Assembly: GCA_017979445.1 (NCBI GenBank)
Contig: JADQWC010000487.1
Coordinates: forward strand, 1-64,000
Direction: 5' to 3'
DNA: 64,000 bases
From: Akebia trifoliata
Lineage: Eukaryota > Streptophyta > Magnoliopsida > Ranunculales > Lardizabalaceae
Of the stretch, positions 16,782-27,276 are shown one piece after another. The notes below the pieces were generated by a model. The model was not told where the DNA came from and did not search any database. It was given only the letters and a program-made list of their open reading frames with translations. Made by a program: the position numbers and the translations under genes. Position 1 is the first letter of the stretch; each line of letters starts with the position of its first letter.

Positions 16782-17019
16782 TTAGATGTAGTACCGTTTG
16801 ATTTGGTTAAGGTTGTTTGGTTCTAGTAATTCAAATCCATCATGGTCTTGAAGTTTGACAGCTTTTCCTGGTAATATTTTCTTAATGATGAACGGTCCTC
16901 CCCAATTTGGTTTGAACTTCCCTCTAGAGTCAAAGATAGGTATCCGATTCTCTTTGAGTACTAAATCCCTGACTTGTAAGTGACGTGCCTAGATCTTTTT
17001 GTCAAATGCACGGGCGACT
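16782..17019 (-). pseudogene. Element B integrase C-terminal end, interrupted by the solo LTR
   Basis: Reverse-strand match to the end of A's pol (9650-9886), including the family stop codon and the GGGGAGGACCGTTC-type GPF module. The frame is broken. It stops at 17019 (CGACT), where the solo LTR inserted, and continues at 18761. Confidence 0.8.
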
Positions 17020-18760
17020 TGTAGACACCCCATTTTTGTATTCGCCTGATTAATCAACTCGTCGACCCGATCGCAAAGGTTCCCAATGATGGATGTCTAT
17101 TCCAATGCTTTATTTTGTTACCAGATATGTTTCAGAAATCCGGATGAGGTATCTCGAATTGACAAAACTTAGAAACCACGCTACGCTAGGAAAATACGAC
17201 CCCAGAAACATAGAAATCATCATCTTGCAAACCAAAAAGAAGCTTCACGATAAAAATCACTAAAATTACCAAATTACCCCTAACATCAAAACAACCCTAG
17301 AGCCTGCATTATGCTTAGGAAAACCCACTCAAACACATTAAACAACAAATCGAAACCAAGTAAACCACTTCGCCAATTTTCACAAAATTTGACAAAATTA
17401 CGAAAATACCCCTCATAAAGTTCACAATCATTTCATACAAAAAACTTCATAAATGACAAAAACCAACATTCCCATTAAATTCCTTACAAAAAACTGATTC
17501 CAAAACATCCTGAAACATTGAAAAACGACTTAAAACGTAAAAAATCCTCTCCGAGGGCAAAATGGTAATTTCACAATTTTCATAATTAAAAAATTCGAAA
17601 TTAATAAATAAAACATTAAATAATTAAAGTAAAACATTAAATAATTAAAGTAAAATATTAATGAAATTAATTTAAAAATTGAACCTAAAAAATTGATCAA
17701 TCGGACTTTCGGGTAAAATTGTTGAGGGTTCGTGGGATATTTCTTTAAGGACCCCTCCATTTGGGGGTCCAAAGAATTAAAGATATAATAGAAGGGGGTT
17801 CTCCAAAAATTAAAAGTAAATCAAGCAAGACTGAAGTCAAGGTATTAAAGTCAATCAAGTGAAACTGAAGTCAAAATTAAAGTCAATCAAGCAAGACTGA
17901 AGTCAAGGTACTAATCGAGTCAATCTCATAAGACTAAGGTCAAAACCCTAAATCAAAACCCTAATCTAAACTAATCAAGTCAATCTCATAAGACTAAGGT
18001 CAAAACCCTAAATCCAAACCCTAATCTAAAACTAATCAAGTCAATCTCATAAGACTAAAGTCAAAACCCTAAAACCCTAAAGACTAAGTCAAAACCCTAA
18101 TTGAAACCCTAAAAGAAACCCTAATCAAACCCTAAATGCTTCTAAAAACTTTATAAATAGGAGCCTCCACACCCTATTTTGGTATCAAAGAAAAAACCCT
18201 AGAAAAAGTAGGTGAAGAAGCCTCCACAACCCCTCCAAAACCCTAATTTTGGAGCCCCAACTCCTTCCCAAACACCCCAACTCCGATTTTAGCCTAGAAA
18301 ACACCCAAAAACCTCCCCAAAATATCCCAAAAATCCACCACAAATTCAAAGCATCCAGATCCAAGAAGGAGACACCTTGCCTCGGAGATCAAAAATCAGA
18401 TCCGGAGACAAAACGAAGCAAGGAGTACGGTACAAGGAACTATTTTTCAGATCTGAGGGAATAGTACTTTTGCAGATCGAAGGTAAAGTTTTTTTTATTA
18501 TTTTTTTAATCTAGGTTTTATCATTAGCGATGTAGTTATATTTGGGATAAGTAGAGACCGGCATTGGCTGGGTGGGGTTGGTGCCTAACACCTTCCAACC
18601 CCGTAACATGATCCCCAGATTCAGATTTCTATAGTAGATTAGTTCTTTTTATCCATTGTAGGGTCAAATTGGTTCCTAGACCGTAATAACTAGGTGGCGA
18701 CTCCCAAACCTCAAGGGTCAAAAGCGGATCCGCGCACCCCGCGGATTGAGGGCGCTTTCA
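17020..18760 (+). repeat. Solo LTR (type 2) with target-site duplication CGACT
   Basis: A complete 1,741-bp LTR, TGTAGACACC to GCTTTCA, flanked on both sides by CGACT (17015-17019 and 18761-18765) and on both sides by element B integrase sequence. No internal region is attached, so it arose by recombination between the two LTRs of a former full element. U3 is of type 2, with many AACCCTAA motifs at 17940-18130; TATAAATAG is at 18152-18160. Confidence 0.95.
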
Positions 18761-18879
18761 CGACTCTTCTCTCATAAGCCTGCATATGGTACAGAGCTCT
18801 TAGTTGTTTTTCTTTGATCAAATTTAATTCTTCATAGCGTTGACGAATCCAATCTGTTTTTGACAACTGACTCTCTAAC
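18761..18879 (-). pseudogene. Element B integrase fragment between two insertions
   Basis: Matches the 9535-9660 region of A (integrase C-terminal part) on the - strand. It continues the frame from 17019 after the CGACT duplication and ends at CTAAC, where element C inserted. Sequence resumes at 35911. Confidence 0.8.
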
Positions 18880-20605
18880 TGAAAGAGCCCTCGATCCGCG
18901 GGGTGCGCGGATCCGTTTTTGACCCTTGAGGTTTGGGAGTCGCCACCTAGTTATTATGGTCTAGGAACCAAACTGACTCTAAAACGGATAATGAACTAAT
19001 CTACTACAGAAAATCGGAATCCGGGGATCATGTTACGGGGTTGGAAGGTGTTAGGCACCAACCCCGCCCGGCCTATGCCGGTCTCTACTTATCCCAAATA
19101 AATCTACATCGCTAATGACAAACCTAGATTAAAAAATAATGAAAAATCTTACCTTCGATCTGCAAAAGTGCTATTCCCTCAGATCTGGTGAAAACGCTCC
19201 TTGTACCGTATTTCTTACTTCGTTCTATCTCCGGATCTGATTTCTGATCTCCGAGATAAGTTATCTCTTTCTTGGATCTGGGTGCTTCGAATTTGTTGTG
19301 GATTTTTGGGGTGTTTTTGAGAGGTTCCTAGGTGTTTTTCAGGCTGAAATCGAAGTAGGGGTGTTAGGTAAGGAGTTGGGGCTCCAAAATTAGGGTTTTG
19401 GAGAGGTTGTGGAGGCTTCTTCACCTACTTTTCCTAGGATTTTTTTCTTTGATACGAAAATAGGGTGTGGAGGCTCCTATTTATAAAGTTTTTTAGGAGA
19501 ATTAGGATTTCTTTTAGGGTTTCAATTAGGGTTTAGACTTTGGTCTCATGAGATGGACTTAGTCTTTAGGGTTTTGACTTAGGGTTTTGACTTTAGTCTT
19601 ATGAGATTGACTTGATTAGTTTAGATTAGGATTTTGATTTAGGGTTTTGACTTTAGTCTTATGAGATTGACTTGATTAGTTTAGATTAAGGTTTTGATTT
19701 AGGGTTTTGACTTTAGTCTTATGAGATTGACTTTAATACTTGACTTTAGTCTTACATAATTGACTTTAGTCTTATTTGATTGACTTTAGTATGTTGACTT
19801 TAGTCTTGCTTGATTGACTTTAAATTTTTGGAGAATCCCCCTCTATTTTATCTTTGATTCTTTGGATCCCCAAATGGAGGGGTCCTTAAAGAAATATCTT
19901 GCGAACCATCAACAATTTTCCTTGAAAGCCTAATTGATCAATTTTTTTATTTAAATTTTATAATTAATTTTATTAATGTTTCACTTTACATTATTTAATG
20001 ATTTCTTTATTAATTTCAAAAATTTTAATTATTAAAATTGTGAAATTACCATTTTGCCCTCGGAAAGGATTTTTTACGTTTTAAGTTGTTTTTCAATGTT
20101 CCAAGATATTTTGGAATTAGTTTTTCATAAGGAATTCAATGGGAATGTTGGTTTTTATCATTTATGAAATTTTTTATGTGAAATGATCGTAAATTTTATG
20201 AGGGGTATTTTCGTAATTTTGTCAAATTTTGTGAAAATTGGCGAAATGATTTATTTGATTTCGATTTGTTGTTTTATGTGTTTGAACGGGTTTTCCTAAG
20301 CGTAATGTAAGCTCTAAGGTTGTTTTGATGTTAGGGGTATTTTGGTAATTTAGTCATTTTTAGTAATTTTTATTGTGAAGCTTCTTTTTGGTCTGCAATA
20401 TGATGATTTCTACATTTCTGGGATCGTATTTTCCTAGCGTAGTGTGATTTCTAAGGTTTTGTCAGTTCGAGATACCTCATCCGGATTTCTGAAAACACAT
20501 CTGGTGATAAAATAAAGCATTGGAATAAACATCCATCATTGGGAACTTTTGCGATCGGGTTGACGACTTGATTAATCAGGCGGATGCAAAAATGGGGTGT
20601 CTGCA
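18880..20605 (-). repeat. 3' LTR of element C (type 2)
   Basis: 1,726 bp, reading TGCAGACACC to GCTCTTTCA on its own strand; the usual TGTAGA start is changed to TGCAGA. TATAAATAG is at 19478-19486 reversed. TTGACT motifs are dense at 19550-19830. It adjoins the PPT at 20606. Confidence 0.93.
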
Positions 20606-20618
20606 GATGCCCCTCTTT
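20606..20618 (-). promoter_or_regulatory. Polypurine tract of element C
   Basis: Reads AAAGAGGGGCATC on the - strand, directly before the 3' LTR. Same sequence as in A. Confidence 0.75.
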
Positions 20619-20946
20619 GACAGAGGGTTGAAGCAAACTAGATAGCAAATCTATTTTTGTAGATAGTGCGATATCCAAATGTCAAAGCTAATGACAGTTC
20701 ATTTTGTAGCCTGATTTAGCAATTCGTCGGGGTATTCGGATCCTTGAGCGTAAAACTCTCCCCGAACTAGAAAAATGTCTGGTCCTTGAGCACGAGCTCT
20801 CACTGGCAGTGTCAGATCTTTGAATTTTAGAAAATTCTCCTTGACTGATGTAACAATTGTGCAAGTTTGTGGGCTCAAAATCTGAGATAGATTTCAAAGA
20901 GTTTGAGTTGGAAATGAGTCAAATTTGAGCATGAAGTAAATATAAA
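20619..20946 (-). other. Element C 3' UTR, part 2
   Basis: Reversed counterpart of 12331-12649 in A, with the same TTGCTATCTAGTTTGC and GGATCTGACAC motifs. It contains no gene. Confidence 0.65.
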
Positions 20947-21650
20947 CTGAGCATAATTCCAAGAAAACTCTTGGCGGCATCTGAGCATAATTCCGAGAAA
21001 ACCCTCGGCGGTAACTAAGCATAGTTCCGAGAAAACCCTCGGCGGCATCTGAGTATAATTCCAAGAAAACCCTTGGCGGCATCTGAGCATAGTTCCAACA
21101 CTGAGCATAGTTCCGAGAAAACCCTCGGCGGCATCTGAGCATAATTCCAAGAAAACCCTTGGCGGCATCTGAGCATAGTTCCGAGAAAATCCTCGGCGGC
21201 ATCTGAGCATAATTCTAAGAAAACCCTTGGCGGCATCTGAGCATAGTTCCAAGAAAACCCTTTGCGGCATCTGAGCATAGTTCCGAGAAAACCCTCGGCG
21301 GTATCTGAGCATAATTCCAAGAAAACCCTTGGCGGCATCTGAGCATAGTTCCAAGAAAACCATTGGCGGCATCTGAGCATAGTTCCGAGAAAAACCCTCG
21401 GCGGCATCTGAGCATAATTCCAAGAAAACCCTTGGCGGCATCTGAGCATAATTCCAAGAAAACCCTTGGCGGCATCTGAGCATAATTCCGAGAAAACCCT
21501 CGGCGACATCTAAGCATAGTTCCGAGAAAACCCTCGGCGGCATCTGAGCATAATTCCAAATACCTTTGGCGGTATCTGAGCATAGTTCCAAGAAAATCCT
21601 TGGCGGAATCTGAGCATAATTCCGAGAAAACCCTCGGTGGTAACTGACTG
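20947..21650 (-). repeat. 34-bp tandem array (about 20 copies) in element C 3' UTR
   Basis: On the - strand, units read ...GCCGCCAAGGGTTTTCTTGG plus AATTATGCTCAGAT, 34 bp. Two versions alternate irregularly: CAAGGG with CTTGG, and CGAGGG with CTCGG. The changes are paired, so each unit keeps the same inverted repeat. Unit length 34 cycles through the frames and gives spurious ORFs. One unit near 21095 is shortened. Confidence 0.9.
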
Positions 21651-23091
21651 AGTAAAACTAAGAATGAAGGAACAGATCTGGGAAAGAAATGATTGAAAAT
21701 GAAATCTGGAAAAGAGGGGTTGAATCTGGGAATGAATAGATCTAGGACAGAATGAATGCCCTATCTCCTATGTGAGATCCAAAATGCATTTGTTTGAACC
21801 TCAAGGTTTTATCAAAAAAGTTTTGTAAATTTAAAACCTGAGTTTGAACCTCAAGAGTTTTCGAAAAACTGCTATCAAGAGGGTAACCTTAAGTTTGGAG
21901 TTCTCATTTTCTTTTAGGATTAACATTGCTCAAAAACAAAATGTCCCTAGTTTGACAATAAACATGGCATAAATAATTGAACACATCATTAAAAACAATG
22001 CCCCTGGTATAAGGGGGGAAATTACATATTGAGAGGAAAAAGAAAAATGCCCCTTGTATGAAGGTTTGAAATATTTGATTACCACAAGCGCAATAAAGAT
22101 CCAACTTTTAATTTTGATTAATTTTATTGAAGATTTTGAGTCAGGCTCAACAGAACAAAATATTTCCTTTTGAGACTCATCATAGAATTCACCCTTCTCT
22201 CCATTGGTTCACTTGGGGAAGTAAGAATTTTCATATCGATCGTAGACAAGATACTTGTGGCTTATGAATCTATGCCTGGTTTAAGCTGAGTATTGAACTT
22301 GATTATTCGGACTTCTGATGTTTCAGCTCGAACCGCTCTCAGCTTGGGATTTTCGTATGTTTTTTTTTTTTTTTGCTATAACTTTTGCCTAGATCGCCTT
22401 TTCAGATTTTCAATCTATCGAGCTTGCTCTAACTTTTTCCTAGATCGCCTATTCAAGTTTTCGATCTAGCGAGCTTTTTCTTTTTTCTTGGCTCTAATTG
22501 TTGTCAAAGTTGTCCTTTCAGATTTTCAACTTTGCGAGCTTGCCTTAATTTTTGCCTAAGTCACTCTTTTCGGGTTTTCAACTTAGCAGGCTTCATCATT
22601 TTTTTATCTTTTTCTTCTCCTCTGACCTTCTAGAATTACTGTCTGATTATGTTCTACTACCCTTCTTGACCTTTTCACACGGTACTTAGGAGGACTTTTA
22701 TAGGTAGGCTTGGGACTAGGCATAAAATGAAAGGGATTTTGAGGCTCAAAAACCCAAATGCCCCTTGTGTGGCATTTCATTTAAATTTTTTTTTTGAATT
22801 TTCTTCCCCATTCTTTTGAATTTTTTCTTTTTAGATTTTTTCTTCGTCGGGGAATTTATTTTTTTTATTTTGGTGTGGTCGGGCCTGAAATAACTTCTCA
22901 GGTTGCCTACGTACCCCAAATTTTTGGGATCAGACCAAAACGTAGTTTGGATCTTCCCTCCCTTAGGTTAGGTGATCAGGCTAAGAAATAAAGGGCACAA
23001 TTTTTCTCTTTTTGAACAGACTGCAAAGGGGTTGAGAAAGGAGATAAAGAATTAGGTAATAGGAAAATTGATTCGGCCAAAAATGACCTCC
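21651..23091 (-). other. Element C 3' UTR, part 1
   Basis: Reverse of A 9887-11338. It has the short units at 22370-22600 and three GGGGCAT motifs around 21940-22060. T-rich runs lie at 22355-22370 and 22770-22870. It is non-coding. Confidence 0.6.
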
Positions 23092-26000
23092 TTAAATGTA
23101 GTACCGTTTGATTTGGTCAAGGTTGGTTGGTTCTGGTAACTCGATTCCATCATGATCTTGAAGCCTGACAGATTTTCCTGGTAATATCTCCTTGATGATG
23201 TACGGACCTCCCCAATTTGGTTTGAACTTCCCTCTAGGGTCAAAGATAGGTGCCCGATTCTCTTCGAGTACTAAATCCCCGACTTGTAAGTGACGAACCT
23301 TGAACTTTTTATCAAATGCACGAGCAACTCTTCTTTGATAAGTTTGCACGTGATACAAAGCTCTCAGTCGTTTTTCTTCAATCAAATTCAATTCTTCATA
23401 CAGCTGGCGAACCCAATCTGTTTCTGACAACTGACTTTCCAACAAGACCCTCAGAGATGGAATTTCCATTTCAACTGGTAAAACTGCTTCCATGCCATAC
23501 ATTAAGGAGTAGGGAGTAGCTCCAGTAGAGGATCGAATTGAAGTTCGATATGCCCATAGTGCAAATGGCAGTTTTTCAGACCAATCTCGATGTGATTGAC
23601 ACATTTTCCTTATGATAGTTTTAAGATTCTTATTAGCTGCTTCGACTGCTCCATTAGTCTGAGGGTGGTAAGGAGATGATTTGTGATGTGAGATTTTGAA
23701 CTTTGAACACAAAGTAATAACTTCCGCTTTGAAATGTGACCCGTTATCAGAAATCAGTTCCGCAGGTACCCCGTACCGACTGATGATGTTCGTTTGGATA
23801 AATTTTGAAACTTGAGATGCAGTGAGGACAGCATAAGAGGCAGCTTCGACCCACTTAGTAAAATAATCGATAGCAACCAAAATGTATTCATGCCCATTTG
23901 ATGCTTTAGGCTATATTTTACCAATAATGTCAATTCCCCAAACTGAGAATGGCCATGGTGAAGTCAGACCAACTAATCGAGAAGGTGGCACATGTATGAG
24001 ATTTGCATGTATTTGGCATTTGTGGCAGGTCTTGACCATGTGATGACAATCTGTTTCCATCGTAGGCCAGTAGTACCCTTGTCTCATAATTTTCTTAGCT
24101 AACATTTTCCCACTCATGTGAGGGCCGCATTCTCCTGAATGTAGTTCAACCATTATCTGTTTAGCTTGATCTTCATCGACGCACGACAAATGAATCCCAT
24201 CATAAGACCTTTTGTATAAACTTCCTGCGCACAGGATGAATTGAGATGCTAATCTTAAAAGGGTTTGTCGTTCCTTCCTCGATGTTTTTTCTGGAAATTC
24301 TTGTTTTTCCAACACCTTTTTAATATCTGTGTACCACGACTTTCCATCGGGTAGTCGAGTAGCAATATTGATCTGACAACAATATGCAGGTTTGTCTTTG
24401 ACTTCAACAGTGATCGGCCTCAATTCCATGCCAAGAGGTAAATGGATCATTGAAGATAGAGTGACTAACGAGTCAGCAAATCTATTATCTTTCCTTGACA
24501 CGTGTTGGAATAGAATAGCTTCAAACTTACTTACTAAGTTTAACAAATACTCATGATAAGGCTTCAACTTTTCGTCTCTAGTCTTCCATTCTTCCAATGA
24601 CTGGTGTATGACCAAGGCTGAATCCCAAAGACTTCGATTTCTGTAATGCCTAGATTCAACGCAGCTTCAAGTCCAGTGATGCATGCCTCATATTTGACTG
24701 TGTTATTAGTGTTAGAGAAGGCTAACTTAATAGCGATCGGAATGTGGCATCCTTCCAGAGAAAACAGGACTGCCCCTATTTCATACCCATTCTGATTGGC
24801 AGCTCCATCGAAATACAACTGCCATGTTTGGTTCTGAGGCTCTTCTTCAACATGTAAGATATTCTTATCTGGGAACTGATCAATAGGCCTTATTCCTTCT
24901 GCTACTGGGTGATCTGCTAAGTATTCTGCCATAGCTCTGCCCTTGATGGATTTCTGTGTAACGTGCGTGATGTCAAACTCTGATAACAACAATAACCATC
25001 GTGCGGTTCTCCCTGTCAGTGTCGGTTTCTCGAAAAGATACTTGAGAGGATCCATTCGAGATAACAAGATAATTGAGTGAGATAGCATATAGTGTCGAAG
25101 TCTCTGAGTTTCCCATACTAGTGCCAAGCAAGTTTTTTCCAGGGCTGAATACTTTCGTTCATACTCTAACATCTTCTTACTGATGTAGTAGATAGTCCTT
25201 TCTTTGCAAGTATCTTTGTCATACTGTGCCAGCATGCATCCCATAGCTTCTTCTGTGACTGACAGATAAAGAAGAAGTGGTTCACCTGGTGTGGGTGGAA
25301 CCAAAATAGGTAGGTTCAAGAGATACTCCTTGACTTGGTCGAAGGCCTTTTGACATTGCTCATTCCAAACTGTTGGTTCATTCTTCTTGAGAAGCTTGAA
25401 AATAGGTTCGCAGACGTTGGTGAGTTGAGCGATGAATCTGCTAACATACTGGATTCTGCCTAAAAAACCTCGAATTTACTTTTCAGTTTCCGACGGTGGC
25501 ATATCTTGGATAACTTTAATCTTCACAGGGTCTACTTCGATCCCTCTTTGACTGACCACAAATCCTAACAATTTTCCAGAAGTTACTCCAAATACACATT
25601 TCTACGGGTTGAGGCGGAGTTTATACTTTTGAATCCTCGTGAAATTTTTTTCTAAAGCAGCAACATGCCCCAGTCGTTCTTTGGACTTGACTATCATATC
25701 GTCTACATAGACTTCAACTTCCTTGTGTATCATGTCATGTAGTAGAGTCATGGTTGCTCTTTGATAAGTGGCTCCGGCATTCTTCAGACCAAAAGGCATA
25801 ACCTTGTAGTAAAAGGTTCCCCACTGTGTGATAAATAACGTCTTTTGCATATCTCGAGGATCCATTTTTATCTGATTGTACCCCGAAAAATCATCCATGA
25901 AGAACAATAAAGCGTGCCCTACTGTACTATCTACTAGAACGTCTATGTGTGGTAAAGGAAAACTATCCTTTGGGCTTGCTTTGTTTAGATCTCTAAAGTC

Positions 26001-27276
26001 CACACACATCCTGACTTTTCCATCCTTCTTCGGCACTGGGACGACATTGGCAATCCACTCAGGGCATTCTACTACTTCCAAGAATCCAGCGTTAATCTGC
26101 TTCGTAACTTCTTCTTTTATTTTCAGAGTCCATTCCGGTTTCATACGTCGAAGTTTCTGTTTAATGGGTCGAGCATCTGGATATAACGGAATCCGATGTT
26201 GAACAATGTCTGTGCTTATTCCCGACATATCCTCATAAGACCACGCGAACACGTCTTTGAACTCTCTGAGCAAGTCTACTATCCCTTTGCGTTCGTCGGG
26301 GGATAATGTGATTGCAATCCGAATTTCTTGAGGACTTTCTTTTGTTCCGAGATTGATAACCTCTACTTCCTCCATTAGAGGTTGAGCCCGACGTTCATTT
26401 TCTTGTTCAAGTAATTTGATTATTTCAGGGGGAGGTTCTTCATCAGAAGATTCTCCCCCGAAGTCTGATTATTAGTTAAATTATTATTGCGCTCGGGGTA
26501 ATCGAAAATTTCTTTCATTTCATTAAAAGGAGATGGGGTAACAGGACTCATTGCCGACTTGACAGACTCACTAACTTAGCAGAAATAATGGACTTACCTG
26601 ACTCAGCAGAAACAAATGACTCATCTGGCATGTCAGATCGAACAGGACTAAAGGGACTGACAGACCCAGTCTTGACATGCAACACAGGACTAATTACATG
26701 ATAACTAGAGAGACACCCTACAACAGGTTTGATTGTCGACTGAGGATTTGGGATCCCCTTCTCAGTTGACAACACCAGAACACTATGATTTTCAATAAAT
26801 AACTGGTCAATGTTGAGGGAGTCTAGAATGAGCTGTCAGTCTTCAATTTTCTTCTCTTCATCTTCTGTGCTTGCTTCCTCTTTAGGCCAATCCATACCAA
26901 AGAAGATCTCAAACCCCGGCAGACGCGTACCTGTGATGTGGTCAATGAATGGCTCGGGGAACCCACAGTAACGGAAATCTTCTCCTTCCTTCACGAAATA
27001 GCCATTAAGGGTCTTACGATAAGGCTTCATTTTGATAAGATCCGTGGTGCGTCTTTGCCTTTTCGCAATCGCCTTGTCCCACTTTATTTTCCAGTATTGG
27101 GCCCAATCTTTATTAGTAGGCTTATATCCTAGCCCGAATGTGCCGATGGCCTCTTTAATAACTGGTGCCTCTTTAATACCTTGTTACTTGCGCCCTAAGC
27201 CCATACCAGGGAAAAATCTCATTTTCTTGAATATATTGGCCATGTTGCAGTTAGAGGTATTTTCCATTGGAAAATA
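23092..27276 (-). pseudogene. pol: Element C pol remnant: G-patch, RT, both RNases H, integrase
   Basis: Collinear with A pol over its whole length and ending at the family stop (TACTACATTTAA). Lesions seen by comparison with A: a stop directly after the protease part at about 27279 (GAG to TAA); stops at about 27185 (CAG to TAA) and 26833 (TGG to TGA); single-base losses near 26567 and 26445; stops near 25611 (CAG to TAG) and 25484 (CAG to TAA); a single-base loss near 24629; and a stop near 23913. YVDD, the second RNase H, the HHCC finger and the integrase DDE motifs are still readable in pieces. It cannot make a full polyprotein; mobility would need proteins supplied from elsewhere. Confidence 0.92.

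Noticed and set aside
17940..18130. Possible interstitial telomere repeat (CCCTAAA-like)
   Set aside because: The motifs are irregularly spaced and belong to the U3 of type 2 LTRs in all copies, so they are not a telomeric tract.
20875..21591. ORFs up to 238 codons with a repeated cysteine-rich motif on the - strand
   Set aside because: Readings of the 34-bp array of element C in different frames. The same holds for ORFs at 39021-39946 in D and 14750-14992 in B.
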